Assembly (NCBI RefSeq): GCF_004342225.1
Contig: NZ_SMAR01000005.1
Span: forward strand, 124,001-188,000
Origin: Martelella mediterranea
GTDB taxonomy: Bacteria > Pseudomonadota > Alphaproteobacteria > Rhizobiales > Rhizobiaceae
Reading direction: 5' to 3'
Length of the DNA stretch: 64,000 bases
The position numbers were made by a program, and so were the translations under genes. Within the stretch, counting starts at the first letter, position 1. Every line of letters begins with the position of its first letter. Below, piece after piece: positions 34,995 to 43,872 of the stretch. Under the pieces are notes generated by a model. The model had not been told where the DNA came from. It saw nothing but the letters and a program-made list of their open reading frames with translations, and searched no databases.

Positions 34995-36071
34995 ATGGCT
35001 GAAAACGCCGTTATTCTGAAAGATGTAACCGCACATTACGGTTCCACGCAGGTTCTGCACGGTCTGAACCTTTCAGTGGGTGAGGGCGAACTGGTGTCGC
35101 TTCTTGGTTCGAGTGGTTGCGGCAAGACGACGACACTGCGTTTGCTGGCTGGTTTTCTGCAGCCCACAGGCGGCAGTATTTCGGTTGCCGGGCGCGATGT
35201 CACAGGCCTGCCGCCGCACAAGCGCGATGCCGGGATCGTGTTTCAGAACTATGCCCTGTTTCCGCATCTTACTGTTGCCGAAAACGTCGGTTTCGGGCTG
35301 AAACAGCGCAAGGTTGAGCCGTCAGAACGCGAGCGCCGCACGAAAGACATGCTGGCCCGTGTCGGGCTGACCGGCTTTGCCGGCCGTCTGCCAGCAGCTC
35401 TTTCCGGTGGTCAGCGCCAGCGTGTCGCAGTTGCCCGGGCGCTGGCAATTGATCCGCCGCTCCTGATGTTTGATGAGCCTTTGTCAAACCTTGATGCCAA
35501 GCTCAGGGTTGATATGCGCGTCGAGATCCGTGAGCTGCAGAAGGCCAATAACCGGACGGCAATTTATGTGACGCATGATCAGGAAGAGGCGTTTTCGATT
35601 TCGGATCGGGTCGCGATCATGAATGCCGGAAATATCGTTCAGCTGGATACGCCGGAAGTGCTCTACACCCGCCCGGTGAACGCGTTTGTCGCCCGTTTTG
35701 TGGGCTTTGACAATCTGATTGCGATGCAGGTGAGCGCGCGCAATGGTTCGAAGGTCACAGCGGAAAATCGTGGTGGTGGTTCCGTGGTGCTGGATGAGGC
35801 TAAAACAGGTCCCTTGCCTGAGAAATTCATTGTCGGTGCACGGCCCGAGGGCCTGAGCCTGGCAGAGCCTGCGAGCGAAAACACAATCTCCGGTCAGACC
35901 CGTATGCGTTCCTATCTCGGACGTGCCTATCAGTATAAGGTCGAAACGGCTGCCGGTATGCTGGTGGCCAATGGTTCATTGCAAAATCCGATTGAAGCGG
36001 AAAGCAATGTCGGTATCGCGTTTAATTTTGATCAGTGCTGCATCCTCGAAGATGAAGGGGATTTCGCATGA
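34995..36071 (+). CDS. ABC transporter ATPase, PotA/PotG type
   Basis: This 358-residue ATPase has Walker A GSSGCGKTT at about residue 37, the signature LSGGQRQRVAVARAL, Walker B LLMFDEPLSNLDAK and VTHDQEEAFSISDR. A TOBE-like domain occupies the C-terminal third. It powers the two permeases. GGAG precedes the ATG. Its stop overlaps the amidohydrolase start (ATGA), binding the enzyme to the transporter's function. Confidence 0.93.
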   Translation: MAENAVILKDVTAHYGSTQVLHGLNLSVGEGELVSLLGSSGCGKTTTLRLLAGFLQPTGGSISVAGRDVTGLPPHKRDAGIVFQNYALFPHLTVAENVGFGLKQRKVEPSERERRTKDMLARVGLTGFAGRLPAALSGGQRQRVAVARALAIDPPLLMFDEPLSNLDAKLRVDMRVEIRELQKANNRTAIYVTHDQEEAFSISDRVAIMNAGNIVQLDTPEVLYTRPVNAFVARFVGFDNLIAMQVSARNGSKVTAENRGGGSVVLDEAKTGPLPEKFIVGARPEGLSLAEPASENTISGQTRMRSYLGRAYQYKVETAAGMLVANGSLQNPIEAESNVGIAFNFDQCCILEDEGDFA

Positions 36072-37000
36072 GCCGGACACTGGTTGCCGCTGCGGCCCAG
36101 ATGGGGCCGATCGCGCTCTCTGATACCAGACGCGAGGTCGTTGCACGCCTGATCGCATTGCTGCATGAAGCGGCATCACGCGGGGCGGAACTGGTGGTGT
36201 TTCCCGAACTGACACTGACGACCTTTTTCCCACGTTGGTATATGACCGACCCGGACGAGATTGATGCATTTTATGAGACTGAAATGCCGGGCCGGGAAAC
36301 GCTGCCGCTTTTTGAGGCCGCAAAGAAGCTCAGAATCGGTTTTTATCTCGGATATGCTGAGCTCGTCGTCGAAAACGGCGTGAAGCGTCGCTTCAATACC
36401 TCGATCCTTGTTGACAGGGACGGGGAATTCGTCGGCAAATACCGGAAAATCCACCTGCCGGGCTGGGATGCGCCGCAGCCGGATCTCAAATCCCAGCACC
36501 TTGAGAAGTACTACTTTGAGCCGGGCGATCTGGGCTTCAATGTTTTCGAGGCGTTTGGCACACGGGTTGGCATGGCGATCTGCAATGACCGCCGCTGGCC
36601 CGAAACCTATCGTGTTATGGCACTGAGAGGATCCGAAATGATCCTTGTCGGCTATAATACGCCGGACGATCACACAGGCAATTTCGATTTTGACAGCCTG
36701 ACGCAGTTTCACAACCAGCTTTCCATACAGGCCGGTGCCTATCAAAATTCCAACTGGGTGATTGCGACAGCCAAAGCCGGGCATGAAGAAGGATCGAACC
36801 TGATCGGGCAGTCGATGATTGTGGCGCCCTCCGGTCAGATTGTTGCGATGGCGACGTCGACGGATGATGAGGTGGTCGTGGCAAAGTGCGATCTCGATAT
36901 GGCCGCACTCTATCGCAAGACGATCTTTGATTTCGCGCGGCATCGCGAACCTGAGCACTATCGCCTGATTGTCGAAAACAGAGGACCGTTAACGAGCTAG
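36068..37000 (+). CDS. N-carbamoyl-D-amino-acid amidohydrolase (nitrilase superfamily)
   Basis: The 310-residue enzyme matches the Agrobacterium D-carbamoylase. The catalytic triad is Glu47 in VVFPEL, Lys127 in YRKIHLPG and Cys172 in AICNDRRWPE. The family stretch RRFNTSILVDRDGEFVGKYR is present. It hydrolyses an N-carbamoyl group, usually of D-amino acids, to ammonia, CO2 and the free amino acid in the cytoplasm. Translational coupling to the transporter ATPase suggests the imported compound, or one step from it, is the substrate. Confidence 0.9.
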   Translation: MSRTLVAAAAQMGPIALSDTRREVVARLIALLHEAASRGAELVVFPELTLTTFFPRWYMTDPDEIDAFYETEMPGRETLPLFEAAKKLRIGFYLGYAELVVENGVKRRFNTSILVDRDGEFVGKYRKIHLPGWDAPQPDLKSQHLEKYYFEPGDLGFNVFEAFGTRVGMAICNDRRWPETYRVMALRGSEMILVGYNTPDDHTGNFDFDSLTQFHNQLSIQAGAYQNSNWVIATAKAGHEEGSNLIGQSMIVAPSGQIVAMATSTDDEVVVAKCDLDMAALYRKTIFDFARHREPEHYRLIVENRGPLTS

Positions 37001-37053
37001 AGCGCCGTCCATCAATTCGGGGTACCAAGGACGCTCTAACCTATTGAAACTAC

Positions 37054-37097
37054 GCATCGTGCTTTCCGAAAATCGATTCCGATTTTCGGACCGATGC
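37054..37097. repeat. Rhizobial palindromic repeat
   Basis: Outer arms GCATCG/CGATGC and inner arms TCCGAAAATCG/CGATTTTCGGA form a nested inverted repeat in the gap after the amidohydrolase gene. I recognise this as a dispersed element seen in many intergenic regions of Brucella, Agrobacterium and relatives. It can fold in mRNA and may stabilise or terminate the transcript. Confidence 0.7.
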
Positions 37098-37138
37098 TGT
37101 AAGGCAATGGGCGGACATGAAAGCGGGGAGGGGCTGGA

Positions 37139-37765
37139 ATGAACCAGCGTGAAACGGTTTTGGATGAGGGCGGTGCGCATTCTGTTGGCCGTATCCTTGC
37201 AGATCTGCGGCACGATAATGGCTGGACGCTTGCTGAGGTTTCCAAAAGAACAGGCGTATCCATTTCAGCACTTTCGAAGATCGAAAATGGTCAGAGTCAT
37301 CCGGCCTATTCGGTGCTGACCCGGCTTTCGAGTGGGCTGGGTCTGGATTTTTCCGATCTTCTTGAGGGAAAGTCCTCGCGCACACCTTTCGCCCGTGCTG
37401 TGCGTGTTATCAACCGTGATGGCGAAGGCCGGATGCTGAAGAACGACATGGGACGCTACAGGATGCTCTCCACCGATCTTGCGGCCAAGGCACTGACACC
37501 GATGATTATTGATGTTCCGCCGCTGGCGCCCGGTGCCACGCCAGCGCGAAGTGCGCATAGCGGCGAAGAGTTTGTCTACGTTGTTTCTGGCAGCGTGGTT
37601 TTTGAAATGGAACCTTATGCGCCAACAGTGCTGGCGACAGGTGAAACGGTTTATTTCGATGCGGCCTCCGAACACGGTTTTTATGCCAGCGGGCCGGAAG
37701 GCGCGCGTATCCTTTCCATCTGCTATTCCGGTTCGGGCGATGCGCCGGACCATCTCACGGTGTAA
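37139..37765 (+). CDS. XRE-family regulator with C-terminal cupin domain
   Basis: The 208-residue protein has an N-terminal XRE helix-turn-helix (NGWTLAEVSKRTGVSISALS at about residue 27) and a C-terminal cupin with HSGEEFVYVVSGSVVFEM. Such regulators sense a small molecule with the cupin. GGAGGGG precedes the ATG. It starts a second unit with the adenine-deaminase-like gene 2 bases downstream and the PLP enzyme after it, so it very likely controls these. Confidence 0.92.
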   Translation: MNQRETVLDEGGAHSVGRILADLRHDNGWTLAEVSKRTGVSISALSKIENGQSHPAYSVLTRLSSGLGLDFSDLLEGKSSRTPFARAVRVINRDGEGRMLKNDMGRYRMLSTDLAAKALTPMIIDVPPLAPGATPARSAHSGEEFVYVVSGSVVFEMEPYAPTVLATGETVYFDAASEHGFYASGPEGARILSICYSGSGDAPDHLTV

Positions 37766-37767
37766 TT

Positions 37768-39609
37768 ATGATTGATGCAAAATCCGAAGTCCGGCTGCGC
37801 CAGCAGCTAACGCTTGTTGCTCTGGGCAAGGTATCTGCCGACCGTATCCTGCGCGTCGGCAAGCTGCTTGATACGGCAACGCGCACATGGAGTGAAAATC
37901 AGGATATTGTCATCAAGGGCGAGCGCATTGCTTATGTCGGCCCCGCCGGATCCTGGCCGGGAACGTGCGAAACCATTGATGAGCACCCGGATATGATGGC
38001 CATTCCCGGTCTGGGCGAAGTGCATAAGCATATTGAAAGCTCGCATCTTACGCCTGAATGGGAGGCGGCTCTGGTGATGCCGCGAGGCAATACCTGGACA
38101 TGCGAAGCCAGCCATGAGTTTTCCAATGTGCGCGGATCGAAGACGCTGGATTTCTGGATGACGGCGCGTCAGCATGGCTCACCGCTGAAAATCTTTCCGC
38201 TCCCCGGTTCTGCCGTTCCACCGACGGCCTATGAACATGGTGGCGGCTGGCTTGGGCATGATGAGCAGCGTGACTTTCTGGCCGGAAGCCTGATGGTGGC
38301 CGGGCTGGACGAAGTCATGGACTGGCCTGCCGTCTGGAATCCGGAGAATCCTTCCCATGAGCGCCTTTGGGGTATGATTGAGGCCACGTTCGCCGCGCGC
38401 GGCGTTGTTGAAGGTCATGCTGCCGGTCTGAAAGACCTGCCGACGATCAATGCCTTTGCTGCGGCTGGTATGGCCTCTGATCATGAAGCATGGACGGCAG
38501 AGGAATTCTGGAACAAGCTCACGCACGGTCTTTTTGCTGAACTTCGCCCGCATTCTATGCCGGACGTGATCAGCGGGCTTCTGGAACGCGGGCTGGCTGA
38601 CTGGTCTCAGATTGCTTTTGCGACGGATGACCGGAGTGCGTCTGAAACACTTCAGAAGGGCGCAACCGATTATAATGTCCGCCTCGCGATTCAATCCGGT
38701 CTCCAGCCGGAAATTGCGATTCAATGCGTTACTATCAATCCCGCACGGCATATGCGGCTGACCCCTTGGGTTGGTATGATCGCGCCGGGCCGGTTTGCTG
38801 ACATTGTCCTGCTGTCCGATCTGAAGACTTTTGAAATTGCTGAGGTCTGGGCGGACGGGAAACAGGTTTCCCGCGGCAACGACTATATTCTGCCCGTGCC
38901 GGAGATCGACTGGCCGGAATGGGCGACAAATACGGTCAATGTTGGTGGACAGTTCAGCGCTGAAGACTTTGCGATCCGTGCTGAGCCCGGACGGGAAACC
39001 ATGACAGCGGCGGTCCTGCGTCCCTTTTTCTGGGAGGATGATTTCCTAACTTATGAGTTACCGGTGGAGGCTGGCTTCGTGCAGCGCGATGCGGCAAAGG
39101 CGATCACCAAGTTTGCGATTGTCGATCGTTTCTCCGGTCAAAAGGCCGTTTCCAGAATGTTCTGGGCCGGTACCGGTCCGAAAACGCCGGATTGTGCACT
39201 GGCCAGCTCACTTGCCCACGACAAGCACAATATCTGGTGCGTCGGTTCATCCGATGAGGCCATGGCCAAGGCCGTCAATGCACTCAGTGAAATCGGCGGC
39301 GGATGGGCGCTTGTGCGTGACAATGAGATTGTGGCAACGGTGCGCTACGAGGTCGCCGGGCTGATGTCGCAGCGCTCTGCTGAAGATCTCGATGCCGATA
39401 TGCAGAAACTGTATGCCGAGGGCGAGAAGATCGAGTGGATGTTCGAGCCGTCGTCTTCTCCGCGCTGGTGGGCAGGATTCCCCGAGCGTCTGGCCTTTGC
39501 AACACTGACCTGCGCTCCATGGCGCTGGGTTCTGGTCGCGCCTTCCGATTATGCGCCGGAAGGGCTGGTCAACGTTGCCACTGGCAAAACGCATAAGATC
39601 GTCTGGTAA
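37768..39609 (+). CDS. Adenine-deaminase-like metal-dependent hydrolase, divergent
   Basis: The 613-residue protein aligns by eye along the adenine deaminase family: metal motif EVHKHIESS (residues about 84-92), ASHEFSNV, GHAAG, SDHE, FATDDR and the C-terminal HDKHNI. Two sites differ from the classical enzyme: DAHxH has become E-V-H-K-H, and DPHE has become ASHE. The metal-binding His and Asp residues seem mostly kept. It could deaminate another aminated ring or hydrolyse a cyclic amide. Its start lies 2 bases after the regulator's stop, so the genes form one message. Confidence 0.8.
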   Translation: MIDAKSEVRLRQQLTLVALGKVSADRILRVGKLLDTATRTWSENQDIVIKGERIAYVGPAGSWPGTCETIDEHPDMMAIPGLGEVHKHIESSHLTPEWEAALVMPRGNTWTCEASHEFSNVRGSKTLDFWMTARQHGSPLKIFPLPGSAVPPTAYEHGGGWLGHDEQRDFLAGSLMVAGLDEVMDWPAVWNPENPSHERLWGMIEATFAARGVVEGHAAGLKDLPTINAFAAAGMASDHEAWTAEEFWNKLTHGLFAELRPHSMPDVISGLLERGLADWSQIAFATDDRSASETLQKGATDYNVRLAIQSGLQPEIAIQCVTINPARHMRLTPWVGMIAPGRFADIVLLSDLKTFEIAEVWADGKQVSRGNDYILPVPEIDWPEWATNTVNVGGQFSAEDFAIRAEPGRETMTAAVLRPFFWEDDFLTYELPVEAGFVQRDAAKAITKFAIVDRFSGQKAVSRMFWAGTGPKTPDCALASSLAHDKHNIWCVGSSDEAMAKAVNALSEIGGGWALVRDNEIVATVRYEVAGLMSQRSAEDLDADMQKLYAEGEKIEWMFEPSSSPRWWAGFPERLAFATLTCAPWRWVLVAPSDYAPEGLVNVATGKTHKIVW

Positions 39610-39613
39610 TTGC

Positions 39614-40777
39614 ATGACAACTGCAAAGGAATATCCGAATGCGGGCGCGTTCCCGAATGCGGGATCGCTGGCAAGCCCCTGCGTAGTCATTGATGAGCTG
39701 CGTCTGGCGAAAAACATCGCTGAGATGCAGACGATCGCAAATGCTGGTGGTGTGGCTCTGCATCCGCATATCAAAACGCATAAGTCGCTTGCAATCGCCG
39801 ATTTTCAGCGCGTAGAAGGGGCAAAGGGTGTCACGGCCTCCCATCCGGCAGAAGCGGCGGTCTTTGTGCGTGCCGGGTTTTCGCCAGTCACGCTTGCCTA
39901 TCCGGTGATCGAGGCCGAGCCGCTTTCAAAGCTTCTGGAACTTGGGAGCCAGTGTGGTGTGAAGCTGCGCTTCATTGCAGACAGTTACGCCGGCGTGGCT
40001 GCGCTCGCAGCTGCGGCTGAGGACACGGGAAAAACCGTAGATGTCTTCATGAAGGTCGATACAGGGCTGCATCGCTGTGGCGTCGATCCTGGGACGGAAG
40101 AGGCAGGCAGCGTTGCGAAGGCGATCCATGGGGCGTCGCATCTGGTCTTTGCCGGTTTGCTTTCCCATGCCGGACATTCCTATGGCGCTGGCGGGCTGGA
40201 TGGCGTTCGTGCTGTTGCATCAGGGGAAGCGCAAATCCTGAAAGCGCTGAAAGCGAAGCTCATGGGCCTTGGTGTGTCTGTGCCGCTTGTTTCTGTCGGG
40301 AGCACGCCGACGCTGATTGCCAATGCCGGATTTGATGGTATTGATGAGGTGCGGCCGGGCAATTACGTTTTTTATGATATGACAGCCGTGCGCCTTGGTA
40401 TAGTCAACCGCGGGCAGATTGCTCTGGCCGTGGTGGCGACAATCATTTCCGCCAACAGCGAGTCCTATATCGTGGACGCCGGATCAAAGACGCTCAGTTC
40501 CGATCTCGGGCCGCACAGTGTGGCCGGTGTGACAGGTTATGGTGAAGCCTGGTCCGAAAAGCTTGACCGTCCGCTGATTGTTGAAAAGCTCTCCGAGGAG
40601 CATGGGATTGTTGGGCGTCAGGGAACCGGACTTGAGATCGGTGACCGGCTTCTGATTTATCCCAACCACGCCTGTGTGGTCGCCAATCTGGCAGCAGAGC
40701 TTGTGCTTCTGTCGAATGACGGTGCTTCCCGGATGATGATCGATGCTGCCGATCCTTCCGCACGTCTGGCTTTTTGA
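39614..40777 (+). CDS. PLP enzyme of the DSD1 / D-threonine aldolase family
   Basis: The 387-residue protein has an alanine-racemase-type barrel with PLP Lys54 in HPHIKTHKS and a metal His-x-Cys in PNHACVVANL near the end, typical of D-threonine aldolase and eukaryotic-type D-serine dehydratase. It acts on a D-amino acid bearing a beta-hydroxyl or similar group. Start ATG 39614 lies 4 bases after the previous stop. Coupling with the amidohydrolases fits a D-amino-acid product being degraded. Confidence 0.87.
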   Translation: MTTAKEYPNAGAFPNAGSLASPCVVIDELRLAKNIAEMQTIANAGGVALHPHIKTHKSLAIADFQRVEGAKGVTASHPAEAAVFVRAGFSPVTLAYPVIEAEPLSKLLELGSQCGVKLRFIADSYAGVAALAAAAEDTGKTVDVFMKVDTGLHRCGVDPGTEEAGSVAKAIHGASHLVFAGLLSHAGHSYGAGGLDGVRAVASGEAQILKALKAKLMGLGVSVPLVSVGSTPTLIANAGFDGIDEVRPGNYVFYDMTAVRLGIVNRGQIALAVVATIISANSESYIVDAGSKTLSSDLGPHSVAGVTGYGEAWSEKLDRPLIVEKLSEEHGIVGRQGTGLEIGDRLLIYPNHACVVANLAAELVLLSNDGASRMMIDAADPSARLAF

Positions 40778-40793
40778 AGAAAAGAAACTTCAA

Positions 40794-40831
40794 AAAGGCC
40801 GCTTCGTAAAACCAGCTACGGAACGGCCTTT
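40794..40831. terminator. Bidirectional terminator between convergent genes
   Basis: AAAGGCCG-x-TTCGTA and TACGGA-x-CGGCCTTT pair across a short loop. A-rich and T-rich flanks occur on both sides, fitting use by both the PLP enzyme gene and the facing siderophore gene. Confidence 0.75.
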
Positions 40832-40854
40832 GAAGGTGTGAATGCTGTTCCAGC

Positions 40855-41784
40855 TTATTCCTGAAGGGCAGTGATAACCTGATCGGCCAGTGCCTTCTGA
40901 GCGCGAATACCACCGCTTGCCAGATAGAGCAGGCCACCATCGGCATAGATCACCTGATCGTTTTTCCAGGCATTGGTGCGGGCGACAAGTTCATTATCCA
41001 GTAGCTGCTCGGCCGCTTCGCCGGAGCGTCCGATTGCGGCATCGCGGTCCAGCACATAAAGCCAGTCCGGGTTCTGCTCCATGATATATTCGAACGAAAC
41101 GGCCTGACCGTGGTTGCCGACGTCCAGCGAGGCATCAGCAGGCGTGAAGCCATAGAGGTCATAGACGTCGCCAAAGCGCGAGCCGGGGCCGAAGGCAGAA
41201 ACCTTGCCGCCGGTTGTCAGCAACACCAGAGCGGAGCCGGCATCTGCGGTCTGGGACTGCAGCTCATCGAGCGATGCTTCAAGGTCTGCGATCTCAGCTT
41301 CGGCTTCATCCTGTTTGCCAAAGATATCGCCCAGCGTTCTGGCATTGTCTTCAACACCTTCCAGGAACGCATCATTCGAAATCGTCAGGTCAATCGTTGG
41401 TGCGATTTTCGAGAGGTCTTCATATTTTGCCTGTGAACGGCCACCGACAATGATCAGGTCGGGCTGAAGCGCGTTGACAGCCTCAAAGTCAGGCTCGAAC
41501 AGGGAGCCAACCTTCTCGTAATCATCCGATGAAAATGTGGAAAGCGATGCGGGCATGGGCGCATCAGGCACACCTGCGACGTCGACTCCGAGCGCATCCA
41601 GAGTATCGAGCGCGGAAAGATCATAAACAACGACGGTTTTCGGATTCTTCTCCACTGCCGTTGTGCCGCTTGCATGCGAAATATCCATTGTCTCAGCGCT
41701 TGCAATGGCTGGAGCGAGGGTCGATGCCAGCAACAGTCCGCTTGCAAGTGCGGCTGATCGTAATCCCGATGCCAAAGTATTCAC
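40855..41784 (-). CDS. Siderophore ABC transporter substrate-binding protein (FatB/CeuE/YclQ type)
   Basis: The 309-residue protein has a signal peptide (GLLLASTLAPAIASAE). The segment PKTVVVYDLSALDTLDALGV and the GRSQAKYEDLSKIAPTIDL region are typical of petrobactin/catecholate siderophore-binding proteins. It binds an iron siderophore in the periplasm. The start is GTG 41784 with AAAGGAG. It is divergent from the permease genes, so two promoters share the 167-base gap. Confidence 0.9.
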   Translation of the reverse strand: MNTLASGLRSAALASGLLLASTLAPAIASAETMDISHASGTTAVEKNPKTVVVYDLSALDTLDALGVDVAGVPDAPMPASLSTFSSDDYEKVGSLFEPDFEAVNALQPDLIIVGGRSQAKYEDLSKIAPTIDLTISNDAFLEGVEDNARTLGDIFGKQDEAEAEIADLEASLDELQSQTADAGSALVLLTTGGKVSAFGPGSRFGDVYDLYGFTPADASLDVGNHGQAVSFEYIMEQNPDWLYVLDRDAAIGRSGEAAEQLLDNELVARTNAWKNDQVIYADGGLLYLASGGIRAQKALADQVITALQE

Positions 41785-41800
41785 AAGGGTCTCCTTTATA

Positions 41801-41815
41801 TGAGTTTTGCAGTCA
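41801..41815. promoter_or_regulatory. Candidate RirA iron box TGA-N9-TCA
   Basis: TGAGTTTTGCAGTCA matches the rhizobial iron-responsive TGA-N9-TCA motif and lies 17 bases before the binding protein start in the divergent iron-transport gap. The motif is short and could arise by chance. Confidence 0.3.
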
Positions 41816-41951
41816 ACATATTGATTTCGTCTTCGCTGACAAGGCATGAAAGATTGTGAAATACTAAAATCGGCGTGATCGCATCATGGTCGGCTCTTGA
41901 CCTCAGGAAAGCTTCCGCTTCATAAGTCAGGCTGATGAAAAGTTGACCCTT

Positions 41952-42914
41952 ATGATCCGCATTTTCTCCGCTGTTTGCCTTTGTGTTTTTCTTGTCCTCG
42001 CCAGCCTTATGACGGGCGTGACTTCACTCGATCTTGGCTCCCTTTTCAGGGATGATGGATCGCGGGAAACAGCGCTGGTACTTTTCGCCAGCCGCCTGCC
42101 GCGCACAATTGCGCTTGTGCTGGCGGGCAGTGGTCTGGCGATTGCCGGAACGATCATGCAGATGCTGGCACAAAATCGTTTCGTCGAACCATCAACGGCA
42201 GGCACGTCGGAATCCGCAGCCCTTGGAATGCTGACAGCCATGCTGGTTTTTCCATCGATGCCAGTGATGGGGAAAATGGCGCTGGCGGCCGTCTTCGCCA
42301 TGGCCGGAACCGGATTGTTCCTCAGGCTTGTGCGGCAGATCCCGGCACGGTCGGTCTTGATGGTGCCGCTCACCGGAATCATGCTCGGTGGTGTGATCAG
42401 TGCCGTTACAAGTTTTATCGCCTACCGGTATGATCTTATTCAGTCTCTCAGCGCATGGACGAATGGTGATTTTTCCATGGTGCTGCGGGGCCGTTACGAG
42501 CTTTTGTGGATTTCAATGGCGCTTGGTGTGCTGGCCTACTGGACGGCTGCGAAGTTCACATTGGCCGGACTGGGAGAAGCCGTCGCTGTTTCCTCGGGGC
42601 TTAATTATCGCCGTGCGATGCTGACAGGACTTTCCATTGTGTCGCTGATTTCTGCCTCGGTCGTGGTGACAGTCGGGTCGATACCATTTGTGGGGCTGAT
42701 CGTTCCGAATGTGATCAGCCTTGTCATGGGCGACAACTTACGCAGGACGCTGCCCTGGATTGCCTATAGCGGTGCCATGCTGGTGCTTGCCTGCGATATT
42801 CTTGGGCGGATCATCATCGCCCCATATGAAATTCCGGTTGGCACGATGATGGGCGTTTTCGGTTCCGCGATCTTCCTGTACCTCCTTTTAAGGCAGGAGG
42901 CGCATGCACGCTGA
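41952..42914 (+). CDS. Siderophore ABC transporter permease (FecCD family)
   Basis: The 320-residue permease has eight to ten membrane segments and the FecCD marks SRLPRTIALVLAGSGLAIAG and SIPFVGLIVPNVISLVMG. It translocates the iron complex. ATG 41952 is preferred over TTG 41943; neither has a strong ribosome binding site. It overlaps the second permease by 11 bases. Confidence 0.92.
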   Translation: MIRIFSAVCLCVFLVLASLMTGVTSLDLGSLFRDDGSRETALVLFASRLPRTIALVLAGSGLAIAGTIMQMLAQNRFVEPSTAGTSESAALGMLTAMLVFPSMPVMGKMALAAVFAMAGTGLFLRLVRQIPARSVLMVPLTGIMLGGVISAVTSFIAYRYDLIQSLSAWTNGDFSMVLRGRYELLWISMALGVLAYWTAAKFTLAGLGEAVAVSSGLNYRRAMLTGLSIVSLISASVVVTVGSIPFVGLIVPNVISLVMGDNLRRTLPWIAYSGAMLVLACDILGRIIIAPYEIPVGTMMGVFGSAIFLYLLLRQEAHAR

Positions 42915-43872
42915 TATTCATCAACGAAGAGCAAACATGATCCTGCTGGTTCTGGCTGGCTTATCTGTGCTTTGCATAATTGCGTTTATGACGCTGGGGG
43001 CCAGAGGTTCATGGGCTTTTGTGCTCAGCTTTCGTGGCGTCAAACTGGCGTCACTTTTGCTGGTGGCCTACGCGATCGCGGTATCCACGGTTCTGTTTCA
43101 GACCGTGGTTGGCAATCGTATTCTGACGCCTTCCATCATGGGGTTTGATGCGCTCTACCTGTTATTGCAAACGGCATTCGTCTTTGTACTGGGGGCCAGC
43201 GGGCTGAACGCGGTCGACCCGCGTTTGATGTTCATAATCGAAACCGTGGCGATGACCGGCTTTGCTCTGATCCTCTTTCGCTGGTTGTTTTCCGGCGCCA
43301 CACGCAGCATTCATCTGGTTATGCTGGTCGGTATTCTTTTCGGTGGACTGTTTCGCAGCCTGTCAGCCTTCATGCAGCGGTTGATTGACCCAACGGATTT
43401 TGTCGTGCTGCAGGATCGTTTCTTTGCCAGCTTCAATACCGTGAACACCGACCTTCTTGGCATCTCCGCGATCATTATTCTGGCTGTTTCGCTGCTGGCG
43501 TGGCGGCTTTTGCCGGAGCTTGATGTGATGTTGACAGGCCGTGAGACAGCCATCGGGCTTGGTGTTTCACATGCGCGTGTCGTAACAATAACGCTGTTTG
43601 TGGTCACCATCCTGGTGTCAGTCTCTACCGCGCTTGTCGGGCCGGTCACTTTTTTCGGCCTGTTGGTGGCAAACCTTGCCTATATCGTTATGCCCGGTGG
43701 CCGGCATCGGCTGGTTTTGCCCGCCGCGGTTCTCATGTCGGTAATCGCACTGGTGGGTGGGCAAACAATTCTGGAGCGCATCTTTTCTTTCAGTACGGCG
43801 CTTTCCATCATTATCGAGTTTGCCGGTGGTATCTTCTTCATTGCTTTGTTGTTGCGGGGAAAGGCCAGATGA
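42904..43872 (+). CDS. Siderophore ABC transporter permease (FecCD family)
   Basis: The 322-residue second permease keeps the family ending GPVTFFGLLVANLAYIVMPG and VGGQTILERIF. It has the same topology as the first. AGGAGG lies just before ATG 42904, inside the previous gene. It ends with an ATGA overlap to the ATPase. Confidence 0.92.
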   Translation: MHADIHQRRANMILLVLAGLSVLCIIAFMTLGARGSWAFVLSFRGVKLASLLLVAYAIAVSTVLFQTVVGNRILTPSIMGFDALYLLLQTAFVFVLGASGLNAVDPRLMFIIETVAMTGFALILFRWLFSGATRSIHLVMLVGILFGGLFRSLSAFMQRLIDPTDFVVLQDRFFASFNTVNTDLLGISAIIILAVSLLAWRLLPELDVMLTGRETAIGLGVSHARVVTITLFVVTILVSVSTALVGPVTFFGLLVANLAYIVMPGGRHRLVLPAAVLMSVIALVGGQTILERIFSFSTALSIIIEFAGGIFFIALLLRGKAR

